Positions 32,175-39,156 of a stretch of DNA of 39,156 nucleotides are shown in pieces; position 1 is the first letter of the stretch; every line of letters begins with the position of its first letter. Both the position numbers and the translations under genes were made by a program. The stretch spans positions 1-39,156 of the forward strand of contig JADGOQ010000080.1 in the NCBI GenBank assembly GCA_017882885.1. The letters run 5' to 3'. Under the pieces are notes generated by a model. The model was not told where the DNA came from and did not search any database. It worked only from the letters and a program-made list of their open reading frames with translations. The DNA comes from Actinomycetales bacterium (lineage in GTDB: Bacteria; Actinomycetota; Actinomycetes; Actinomycetales; Actinomycetaceae).

Positions 32175-32928
32175 GTGCAGTGCGTGCGGAGTTTCATGCA
32201 GGTAGACGTCTTCGCCACCGGCCCAGTCACCGGAAATCCCGTCGCCGTGGTGCTGGACGCCGAGGGCCTCACCGACGCCGCGATGGCCGCATTCGCGCGC
32301 TGGACCAACCTCTCGGAGACCACGTTCGTCCTGCCGCCCACCGATCCCCGCGCGGACTACCGCCTCCGCATCTTCACCCCCGGTGGCGAGTTGCCCTTCG
32401 CCGGCCACCCCACCGTGGGGTCCGCACACGCGTGGGTGCGGTCGGCCGCCGCCCCGGGAACGCGGGTGACCCAGGAGTGTGGGGTCGGCCTCGTCCCGCT
32501 GCGCGTGGACGACGACGTCATCTCGTTCGCCGCCCCGCCGCCCCTGCGCACGGGGCCGGTCGATGACGAGACCCTCGCCTGCGCCGTCGCGAGCCTGGGG
32601 ATCGGCCGGGACGACGTCGTGATGAGTCAGTGGGTGGACAACGGCCCGGGCTGGCTCGGCCTGGTCCTCGGGGACGCCGCCGCCGTCCTCGCGCTGCGGC
32701 CGGACCTGGCGGCGATGGGGGACCTGCGCGTCGGCGTGATCGGGGAGTTCCCAGCGGGCGAGCGCCCGTGGGACGACTGCCTGTTCGAGGCGCGCGCCGG
32801 AGCGGTACTCGGTGCGGCAGGGGACCGCGATCGGGCGGGCGGGGCGGCTGTTCATCCACGACGACGGCGCGGACGTCTGGGTGGGCGGGCGGTGCCACGT
32901 GACCGTCCAGGGACAGGTGGACCTGTAG
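32175..32928 (+). pseudogene. PhzF-family isomerase with internal deletion and frameshift
   Basis: Starts at GTG 32175 (GGAGG at 32165-32169, 5 nt upstream). It reads through the family N-terminus (MQVDVFATGPVTGNPVAVVL; LSETTFVLPP; FTPGGELPFAGHPTVGSAHA) to FEARA near 32800. The true C-terminus then appears in another frame from 32803: RYSVRQGTAIGRAGRL to VTVQGQVDL, stop 32926-32928. The intervening block, which in relatives carries the DPVTGS motif and about 40-45 residues, is gone. It is therefore probably inactive, though the N-terminal domain is intact. Confidence 0.8.
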
Positions 32929-33021
32929 CGGCGATGGACAGGGCACAACGTCCCCACGGCCCGGTCCCGGGAGGGGCCGGCCCGCTCGGCGTCGGGATCG
33001 ACCCCGCGGGCCTCGCGCGCG

Positions 33022-33378
33022 ATGGCGCTGGGGGCGCTGGGGGACGCCGTCGCGATGACGGACTGGGAGCGATCCGTCCGGCGGATTGAAACGGCGCGCC
33101 CGCGGTGGGCGCCGGGCGAGGTGCCGGCCTCACATCCGCTGGGCGCAGGGGATGCAGCTGGGCGGGCCGCGGCGGGGCCGCTGACATTCAGCCCGATGGG
33201 GAGGCTCAGCAGCCCGCGGGCATTCGGGCACAACGGGTCCAACGTGGCGATCGGGTGGGCGGACCCGGACCGGGACCTGGTGTTCGCCTACGTGAACAAC
33301 CTGGCCACGGGGTACGTCGCGGACTACACCCACTTGGCGGCAGTTGCGGACGCGGCCCTCGACGCCGTCGGCGAGTGA
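33022..33378 (+). pseudogene. Serine hydrolase (class-C beta-lactamase-like) remnant
   Basis: A 118-codon open stretch made of two separated parts of an EstB-type serine hydrolase. MTDWERSVRRIETARPRWAP with GEVPASH corresponds to the region near the substrate-binding motif. Then, without the roughly 150 residues between, the C-terminal SSPRAFGHNGSNVAIGWADP and DLVFAYVNNL follow. The SxxK N-terminus and Tyr motif are absent, so it cannot work. It lies immediately after the broken PhzF gene, and both show deletions. Confidence 0.7.
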
Positions 33379-33486
33379 GACAGTCCCCAGGAGCGCGCCA
33401 ACTCTCCCATCGACAATCCGGGCACGCCGAGGGGGAGGGTTCCATCCGGCTGGGAGGTCTGGCGCTGAGGCCCCTTGGTGCGCGCC

Positions 33487-33591
33487 GCTCCCTCGGCTCG
33501 AGACCTCCCTGGCTGCGCGAAAGCTCCCTGTCGGCGTCCGCTCCCTCGGCCTGAACCCTCCTTGGCTGCGCGAAAGCTCCCTGTCGGCGTC
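33487..33591. repeat. 53-bp tandem duplication
   Basis: Two units of 52 bp (33487-33538 and 33540-33591) separated by one base. Both start GCTCCCTCGGC and end in GGCTGCGCGAAAGCTCCC and TGTCGGCGTC; they differ in the middle 14 bases (CTCGAGACCTCCCT against CCTGAACCCTCCTT-like). They lie in the 325-base gap upstream of the bifunctional nuclease gene. No gene is seen there. Confidence 0.88.
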
Positions 33592-33703
33592 GCGGTGCCT
33601 TCAAGTCGTAGTCGGTCCACCAACCACGTGCCGAAGTACGATGAGAGGAGGCCACACAGGCCGCCCGGCGTCCGCACGCCGGCACCGCTGGGAGGTGTCA
33701 CCT

Positions 33704-34198
33704 GTGATCCAAGTGCGAATTGTGGGCCTCGCGATCGATTCGCGGTCGCAGCCGGTCATCATCCTCAAGCCCATCTCGGCGGAGCCCGGCGAGGGCAAGC
33801 TGCTCCCCATCTGGATCGGTCACCAGGAGGCCACTGCGATCCTGCTGGCCATCGAGGGTGACGAACCGCCGCGGCCCCTCGCGCACGACCTCATGAAGTC
33901 CATGCTCGAGGCGCTCCACGCCACCGTGGAGCGCGTGGAGATCACCCGGCTCGAGGAGGGCACCTTCTACGCGGAGATCACGGTGCGGGCGCCCGACGGC
34001 GTCCACGTCCTCGACGCGCGGCCGTCGGACTCCATCGCGCTCGCCACCCGGGTGGGCGCACCGGTGTGGGTGGCGGAGGAGGTGCTCGAGGAGGCCGGTG
34101 TCCCTGACGAGTCCGAAACCGGCCCGGACGAGGAGGCGGAGCTCGCCGCATTCAGCGAGTTCCTCGAGACCGTGGACCCGGAGGACTTCCAGGGCTGA
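33704..34198 (+). CDS. Bifunctional nuclease family protein (DUF151)
   Basis: 164-residue protein. The start MIQVRIVGLAIDSRSQPVII then LPIWIGHQEATAILLAIEG (about 30-55), the LAHDLMKSMLEAL helix and HVLDARPSDSIALATRVGAP (about 100-120) are the conserved DUF151 core. Plant and bacterial members were described as having RNase and DNase activity, but the actinobacterial proteins are not well characterised. The C-terminus is acidic (DEEAELAAFSEFLETVDPED). GGAGG at 33691-33695 lies 8 nt before GTG 33704. A possible -10 (TACGAT) lies at about 33638. Confidence 0.87.
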   Translation: MIQVRIVGLAIDSRSQPVIILKPISAEPGEGKLLPIWIGHQEATAILLAIEGDEPPRPLAHDLMKSMLEALHATVERVEITRLEEGTFYAEITVRAPDGVHVLDARPSDSIALATRVGAPVWVAEEVLEEAGVPDESETGPDEEAELAAFSEFLETVDPEDFQG

Positions 34199-34266
34199 CC
34201 CGCCCGCCCGCACCGGCCGGGAGGGCCCGGCCGCGCGCGCGTCCCGAGCGCGTCCTTGATCCTGCT

Positions 34267-34416
34267 GGACACAGTTGTGACCACAGCTTGGCCCGTTGAT
34301 GATGACCTCGCGACCCGCGCCGCCCGCCCCGCAAAGCGGCAGGTCACGGCTCCGCTCGGAGACCTACCCCACCACGCGGGCGAGGCAGGGACCGGGCCGC
34401 CGTAACAACTGTGTCC
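34267..34416. repeat. 12-bp inverted repeats bounding a 126-bp gene-free segment
   Basis: GGACACAGTTGT (34267-34278) and ACAACTGTGTCC (34405-34416) are exact inverses. The segment between is GC-rich with no gene; the whole gap 34199-34526 is gene-free. The shape (short terminal inverted repeats, about 150 bp, intergenic) is MITE-like, but only one copy is visible. Confidence 0.7.
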
Positions 34417-34526
34417 CGGGTGCGGCACCCGCCCTGCCCACCACGCAGGAGCACGCGGGTGGGGGCAGCTGGGCCGGCGCCCAGCCGTGACGCCGCCGCC
34501 CCACAAGCGGCGGCTACCGTTGCTCC

Positions 34527-34994
34527 ATGGCGACACCGGAATTCATCCTCCACCTACGCGACAAGATCGGGCACGACCCGCTGTGGCTGATGGGGGTGAC
34601 CGCCGTCGTCGAGCACGAGGGGCGGGTGCTGTTGGTGCGGCGCGCGGACGACGGTGCGTGGACGCCCGTCACCGGCATCATCGACCCGGGGGAGGAGCCC
34701 GCCCGCGCCGCCACCCGCGAACTGGCCGAGGAGGCGGGAGTGGTGGGCGAGCCCGTGCGGATCGCATCGGTGCGGATGGGGCCGATGGTCACCTACATCA
34801 ACGGGGACATGACCCAGTACATCGGCGTGTCGTTCCTGTACCGCTGGGTCAGCGGCGAGCCGTTCCCCGCCGACGGCGAGAACACCGAGGCCCGCTGGTT
34901 CCCCGTCGCCGAACTGCCGCCGATGAGCGAGGAGCACCGCCTCAATGTGGCGCACGCCCTGTCCGGCGAGGAGGCCGCCTACTTCGTGCGGTGA
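34527..34994 (+). CDS. NUDIX hydrolase
   Basis: 155-residue pyrophosphohydrolase. The Nudix box GX5EX7REUXEEXGU is complete as GIIDPGEEPARAATRELAEE plus AGV (about 50-72), supplying the metal-binding glutamates. The N-terminus (HLRDKIGHDPLWLMGVTAVV) matches the ADP-ribose or nucleotide-sugar type with a GHDPLWL lead-in. The actual substrate is not determined. ATG 34527 has no ribosome site, but TACCGT sits exactly 6 nt upstream, as for a leaderless mRNA. Confidence 0.9.
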   Translation: MATPEFILHLRDKIGHDPLWLMGVTAVVEHEGRVLLVRRADDGAWTPVTGIIDPGEEPARAATRELAEEAGVVGEPVRIASVRMGPMVTYINGDMTQYIGVSFLYRWVSGEPFPADGENTEARWFPVAELPPMSEEHRLNVAHALSGEEAAYFVR

Positions 34995-35060
34995 CGGGGT
35001 TCCGCAAGGCCCCGGAGCCCTCGAGCGGCGCGCCAGCCTGCCCCGACGTACGGTGTGTCC

Positions 35061-36749
35061 ATGACGCACCGCTCCCTTCCCAACCTGCGCTCCCTGCCGG
35101 ACCTGCCGAAGTTCCTCCACCTCGCCACCGGCCACGATGACGTCGACGCCGCGACGTGGGTCATCCTCGACCTCCACGGCAGCTACCCGGCGCACCATCC
35201 CCGTGAGCCGCTGCAGGCCCTGGTCCAGCGGGGCGAGTCGTTCGAAGGCCTGACGGCGCGCCTCGAGCAACTCGCGGGCGCGGACTGGCTCACCGGCGGT
35301 GTCCTCGTCCGGGTGGGCGGCCTGACGGCCGGTCTTGCTACGTCGCACGCCATCGGCCGGGCGCTCGGCCGGCTCGCGAAGCACAAGCGCGTCGTCGTGC
35401 ACCTCCCGCAGGTCACGATGCGCAGTCTCCTCGTGGCCGCGGAGGTTGGTGAGGTGGTGGCGCCGGAGTCGGCGGAGGTCATGCTGCCGGGCTTCGCGGC
35501 CGAGCAGGTCTTCTACGGCGCGTTCCTCAGCCGACGCGGCATCGCCTTCGAGAACCTGCGGATCAAGGAGTACAAGTCCGCACTCACGCGGTTCTCCGAG
35601 GACCACATGGACGACTACCAACGCGAGCAGCTCACCGCCTACCTCGACTCGGCGGAGCGCTCGTGGCGGGAGTCCGTGCGTGACGACGACGTGCCGGCCG
35701 TGCATGACGACGTCGCCGCGCGCGGGGCGGGCGAGCCGCCGGACTGGTTCGACGCCGGCTTCACCAACGCCGGCCAACTCCTCGAAGCAGGGATCATCAC
35801 CCGGATCGCCTACGACGACGAGATCGCCCTCCCGGTGGACCAACACTGGACCCGAACGCTCGAAATCGTCCGCACCCAGTTCGCTGAGAAGCGGCGCGCC
35901 AAGAAGGAGGACGGGATCGCCGTCGTCCCCGTGATCGGCGCGATCGTGTCGGGCAGGAGCCGCGGGACTCCGCCGCTGCCATTCCTGCCCGGACCGATCG
36001 CCGGCGCGGACACGGTGGTCGCGGCGCTGCGCAAGGCCGAGCGGGACGAGCGCACCAAGGCGATCGTGCTCTTCGTGGACTCGGGGGGTGGCTCAGCGCT
36101 CGCGTCGGACGTCATCGGCCGCGCCGTCGCGCGGTGCACGAAGCCAGTGGTGGCGGTGATGGGCGAGGTCGCGGCCTCGGGCGGGTACTACGTGCTGGCG
36201 CAGGCCGACCATGTGGTCGCGAGCCCGTTCACGCTCACGGGGAGCATCGGCGTCGTCGTGGGCAAGCCGGTGCTGACGGAGTTCAACGAACGGCACGGGC
36301 TGAATCCCGAGGTGGTGGGCCGTGAGGAAGCGCTCTTCGCCAGCGCGAACCGACCCTTCTCCGACGCTGACCGGGCGTGGGCCGAGCGGATGATGCACGA
36401 GGTGTACGAGCGGTTCGTCTCCCGCGTGGCCGAGGGACGCGGACTGACGCGCGAGACGGTTGACGAGATCGGCCGGGGCCGGATCTGGAGCGGGGCGGAC
36501 GCGCTCGAGCGCGGTCTGGTGGACGAACTCGGGGACCTCCACACCGGGATCGCGGAGGCTCGCCGCCTTGCCGGCCTGCCCGACGACGCCCCGGTGCACA
36601 CCCTCTCCGCCGGGTTCACGCTCCCTGGGGTGCCGTCATTCGGGAAGGACCCCGGGGTCGCGGTGGCGGCGGCGACGCTCGCCGCGGTCTGGCCGTTCGG
36701 CGAGGAGCGGGTGCTCACCTGGTTCGATACTGCGGTGACCATCCGCTGA
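35061..36749 (+). CDS. sppA: SppA-like signal peptide peptidase (S49 family)
   Basis: 562-residue S49 protease of the 67-kDa, two-domain type. The N-terminal copy carries the catalytic lysine in LRIKEYKSALTRFSED (about residue 172). The C-terminal copy carries the nucleophile in GEVAASGGYYVLAQADHVVA (Ser near 372) with the LTGSIGVV strand. In E. coli this enzyme degrades cleaved signal peptides; here there is no N-terminal signal or membrane anchor, so a cytosolic or peripheral role is likely. ATG 35061 has TACGGT exactly 6 nt upstream (leaderless geometry), while GTG 35055 is in frame. Confidence 0.9.
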   Translation: MTHRSLPNLRSLPDLPKFLHLATGHDDVDAATWVILDLHGSYPAHHPREPLQALVQRGESFEGLTARLEQLAGADWLTGGVLVRVGGLTAGLATSHAIGRALGRLAKHKRVVVHLPQVTMRSLLVAAEVGEVVAPESAEVMLPGFAAEQVFYGAFLSRRGIAFENLRIKEYKSALTRFSEDHMDDYQREQLTAYLDSAERSWRESVRDDDVPAVHDDVAARGAGEPPDWFDAGFTNAGQLLEAGIITRIAYDDEIALPVDQHWTRTLEIVRTQFAEKRRAKKEDGIAVVPVIGAIVSGRSRGTPPLPFLPGPIAGADTVVAALRKAERDERTKAIVLFVDSGGGSALASDVIGRAVARCTKPVVAVMGEVAASGGYYVLAQADHVVASPFTLTGSIGVVVGKPVLTEFNERHGLNPEVVGREEALFASANRPFSDADRAWAERMMHEVYERFVSRVAEGRGLTRETVDEIGRGRIWSGADALERGLVDELGDLHTGIAEARRLAGLPDDAPVHTLSAGFTLPGVPSFGKDPGVAVAAATLAAVWPFGEERVLTWFDTAVTIR

Positions 36750-36791
36750 CTCGGTTGGTCCGCAGTTTTCGGGGGGCCCGTGAGCTCGGCG

Positions 36792-36797
36792 TAGAAT
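36792..36797 (+). promoter_or_regulatory. Possible -10 box of prfC
   Basis: TAGAAT, fitting TANAAT, 82 bases before the GTG start at 36880. No -35 hexamer at 17 nt. The leader between has no clear element. Confidence 0.4.
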
Positions 36798-36879
36798 CAG
36801 GAAGGGTTCCTCTCGGGTTCGCGCGCCAACCACGGCCACCTCGGCGCCCTGCCCGCCGTCCGACCACCCCAGGAGCCCT

Positions 36880-38505
36880 GTGCACGACGACGTCCTGACC
36901 GTCGACCCCCGCCCGCACGCCGCCGCACACGCGCACGACGACGTCCCGGCCCAGGCGGCCCGTCGTCGTGCGTTCGCCGTCATCTCCCACCCCGACGCGG
37001 GCAAGTCCACCCTCACCGAGGCGCTGGCGCTCCACACGCACGCAATCGGGGAGGCCGGCCACATCAACGGCAAGAGCGGGCGGCGGCACACCGTGTCCGA
37101 CTGGATGGAGATCGAGCAGGCGCGCGGGATCTCGATCACCTCCGCGGCACTGCAGCTCACCTACCGTGACACGGTCCTGAACCTCCTGGACACCCCGGGG
37201 CACGCCGACTTCTCCGAGGACACCTACCGCGTCCTGGCCGCGGTGGATGCCGCGGTCATGCTCATCGACGCAGCGAAGGGTCTCGAGCCCCAGACGATGA
37301 AGCTGTTCGCCGTGTGCAAGCACCGGGGAATCCCGATCATCACGGTGGTCAACAAGTGGGACCGGCCGGGTCGGGATCCGCTGGCGCTGCTGGACGAGAT
37401 CGCGGAGCGCACCGGACTCGCACCCACACCGCTGACGTGGCCGGTGGGGATCGCCGGGGACTTCCGGGGCGTCGTCGACCGCCGCACGGGCGAGTACGTG
37501 CGGTTCACCGCCACGGCCGGGGGCGCGCGCATCGCCCCCGAGGAGCGCTTCACCCCCGCCGAGGCCGCGGCCCGGGAGGGCCAGGCGTGGGCTGACGCGT
37601 TGGAGGAGACCGCTCTCCTGGACGCCACGGGCGCGGACCACGACACCGAGTCCTTCCGCAGCGGTGTCTCCACGCCGGTGCTGTTCGCATCCGCCGTCCG
37701 CAACTTCGGGGTGCACGCGCTCCTGGACGTGCTCGTGGACCTGGCCCCCGCGCCGGGCGCGCGGCGGACCGCCGATGGTGATGCCCGCTTCGTCGAGGAC
37801 CCGTTCAGCGCCTTCGTGTTCAAGATGCAGGCCGGCATGAACGCCGCGCACCACGACCGCCTGGCGTTCGTGCGCGTGTGCTCCGGGGTGTTCCACCGCG
37901 GCATGGTGGTCACCTCCGCGCGGACCGGCCGGCCGTTCGCCACCAAGTACGCCCAGCAGGCGTTCGGCCGTGACCGGACGGTGGTCGACGTCGCGTACCC
38001 GGGCGACGTCGTCGGGCTGGTCAACGCCGCGGACCTGCGGGTGGGTGACACCCTCTACCTCGACGCGCCGGTGACCTACCCGCCGCTGCCCACGTTCGCC
38101 CCGGAGCACTTCGCGGTGGCGCGGGCCGCCGACGCGGGCCGCTACAAGCAGTTCCGCCGCGGGATTGCCCAGCTCTCGGCCGAGGGGGTGGTGCAGGTGC
38201 TCCGTTCCGACCTGCGGGGGGAGCAGGCGCCCGTACTCGCCGCGGTGGGGCCGATGCAGTTCGAGGTGGCGCAGGCCCGGATGGCCGCGGAGTTCAACGC
38301 GCCTGTGCGGCTGGACCGACTGGGCTACACCGTGGCCATGGCCACCAGCCCGGCGTGGCGTGACCGCCTCAACGGCCAGCCCGGCGTGGAGGTCCTCGCG
38401 CGCACCGACGGCGAGCTCCTCGCGCTCTTCCCGGACAAGTGGCGGGTCAACTCCGTGGTCCGGGCGCTGCCGGACGTGGAGCTCACGCCCCTCGTGGCCA
38501 CCTGA
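36880..38505 (+). CDS. prfC: Peptide chain release factor 3
   Basis: 541-residue translational GTPase that recycles RF1 and RF2 from the ribosome. The GTPase motifs are complete: G1 SHPDAGKSTL (about 34), switch I RGISITSAAL (about 87), G3 DTPGHADF, and G4 NKWD (about 158). Domains II and III follow, with the RF3-type VGPMQFEVAQARMAAEFNAP. It starts at GTG with AGGAG a short distance upstream and a His/Ala/Asp-rich N-terminus of about 25 residues. RF3 is not universal in actinobacteria, so its presence is worth noting. The neighbouring transporter gene begins 2 bases after its stop. Confidence 0.95.
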   Translation: MHDDVLTVDPRPHAAAHAHDDVPAQAARRRAFAVISHPDAGKSTLTEALALHTHAIGEAGHINGKSGRRHTVSDWMEIEQARGISITSAALQLTYRDTVLNLLDTPGHADFSEDTYRVLAAVDAAVMLIDAAKGLEPQTMKLFAVCKHRGIPIITVVNKWDRPGRDPLALLDEIAERTGLAPTPLTWPVGIAGDFRGVVDRRTGEYVRFTATAGGARIAPEERFTPAEAAAREGQAWADALEETALLDATGADHDTESFRSGVSTPVLFASAVRNFGVHALLDVLVDLAPAPGARRTADGDARFVEDPFSAFVFKMQAGMNAAHHDRLAFVRVCSGVFHRGMVVTSARTGRPFATKYAQQAFGRDRTVVDVAYPGDVVGLVNAADLRVGDTLYLDAPVTYPPLPTFAPEHFAVARAADAGRYKQFRRGIAQLSAEGVVQVLRSDLRGEQAPVLAAVGPMQFEVAQARMAAEFNAPVRLDRLGYTVAMATSPAWRDRLNGQPGVEVLARTDGELLALFPDKWRVNSVVRALPDVELTPLVAT

Positions 38506-38506
38506 C

Positions 38507-39156
38507 GTGCGCGCGAACCTCACGCCCGCGAACCTCACACCACAGGAGACGGAGCGGCTCACCCGCAGGGGACTCGGGCTGGCCCGGTTCACCGTCGCGT
38601 ACAACGTGATGGAGGGCGCGGTGGCCATCACCGCCGGCATCATCGCGGGACTGGTGTCCGTGATCGGTTTCGGCGTTGACTCGGGAATCGAATCCATCTC
38701 GGCGGTACTGGTGGGTATGCGACTGTCCGCCCGCCTCCGCCACGGCGAGGTGGACCTGAGGAAGGAGCGCCGCGCGCTGCGGTTGGTGGCGGTCACCTTC
38801 TTCCTCCTTGCGGCCTACGTCACCTTCGAGGGCATCCGCAGCCTCGTCGTCGGCGACGTACCGGACAGTTCGCCGGTCAGCATTGCGGTGCTGGTCGCCT
38901 CGCTCATCGTGATGCCGGTGCTGGCCGCGGCGAAGACGCGCGTCGGCCATGGGCTCGGGGGAGATCCGCTCATTCTCGCCGACGCCGCGGAGACCAGGAT
39001 CTGCGTACTCCTCAGCATCTCCACGCTGGTCGGCCTCCTGCTGTTCCGGCTGACCGGTGCCGCGTGGCTCGATCCGATGGCCGGCTTCGTGATCGCCGCA
39101 TTCGCGATCCACGAGGGCAGGGAGGCCTGGGAGGGCGAACTCGTCGAGGACGAGGA
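38507..39156 (+). CDS. Cation diffusion facilitator-like transporter, 3' end cut by window
   Basis: 216 codons are visible from GTG 38507, one base after the prfC stop, open to the right edge. Segments FTVAYNVMEGAVAITAGIIA then FGVDSGIESISAVLVGMRL form the metal-binding TM2-like region of a CDF-type protein (Asp and Glu in DSGIESIS), with further hydrophobic helices (RLVAVTFFLLAAYVTFEGIR; VAVLVASLIVMPVLAA). ILADAAETRICVLLS supplies the second Asp/His-type site in part. The metal is unknown. It may be read through from prfC. Confidence 0.75.
   Translation, partial: MRANLTPANLTPQETERLTRRGLGLARFTVAYNVMEGAVAITAGIIAGLVSVIGFGVDSGIESISAVLVGMRLSARLRHGEVDLRKERRALRLVAVTFFLLAAYVTFEGIRSLVVGDVPDSSPVSIAVLVASLIVMPVLAAAKTRVGHGLGGDPLILADAAETRICVLLSISTLVGLLLFRLTGAAWLDPMAGFVIAAFAIHEGREAWEGELVEDE

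Noticed and set aside
36880-38505. Release factor 3 as a second EF-G
   Set aside because: The G motifs and the RF3-specific C-terminal segments place it with prfC.
1-39156. tRNA or rRNA genes
   Set aside because: I looked for cloverleaf arms and rRNA signature segments and found none.

Overview
This window is from a very GC-rich actinobacterium. The signs are uniformly G/C-ending codons, a PadR/permease-prefix pair, a monofunctional-length PutA, an actinobacterial EF-G2, a dodecin and several genes that look leaderless. A Micrococcales/Actinomycetales-type genome is the likeliest source, but I cannot name a species. No rRNA, tRNA, CRISPR array, phage gene or recognisable transposase is visible.

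Layout. 1-2802: 3' end of a PadR regulator and its membrane partner, then a phospholipid acyltransferase (plsC type) and a small unknown protein. 2953-4288: an AbiEi/DUF559-type nuclease-like gene bracketed by inverted copies of a dispersed palindromic repeat. 4340-8029: putA (proline to glutamate), with a repeat-rich upstream region. 8621-9467: a HepT toxin and an HTH-nucleotidyltransferase antitoxin with a palindromic operator, next to another repeat copy. 9648-15816: EF-G2, an amidohydrolase, a YczE/YitT-type membrane protein, a ribokinase-like kinase and a Pcm-like methyltransferase. 15970-18775: a three-gene extracytosolic flavin electron-transfer operon (ferric-reductase-like flavocytochrome, FMN-binding secreted protein, ApbE flavinyltransferase). 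18865-25110: a HAD phosphatase, two secreted proteins (one a lysozyme-like plus M23 peptidase), an SRPBCC protein, an Ogt/MGMT and a KdgK-like sugar kinase. 25251-27265: a repeat copy, a 20-bp perfect palindrome, and a MarR regulator with an MFS exporter. 27330-33378: a frameshifted VOC gene, DUF302 protein, FGGY kinase, threonine ammonia-lyase, a small secreted protein, dodecin, and two decayed genes (PhzF and serine hydrolase) carrying internal deletions. 33704-39156: bifunctional nuclease (DUF151), NUDIX hydrolase, SppA protease, release factor 3 and the start of a CDF-like transporter.

The strongest unexplained signal is a family of about 130-bp intergenic elements at four places (near 2953, 4288, 9503 and 25251). 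They share the end TGGCAACCGATAC and contain paired hairpins built on CGATAC/GTATCG. One copy (9503-9636) has perfect 13-bp terminal inverted repeats at both ends. Two copies face each other around the DUF559 gene, making a transposon-like 1.3-kb unit with no transposase. This resembles REPIN or MITE architecture and would be the first thing to follow up.

A second theme is translation without a Shine-Dalgarno sequence. Several genes show a -10-like hexamer exactly 6 nt before the start codon, whereas their neighbours have clear AGGAGG-type sites. A third is abundant short tandem duplication, both in coding regions (PutA linker, PlsC tail, a signal peptide) and in intergenic DNA, together with deletions in dispensable genes.
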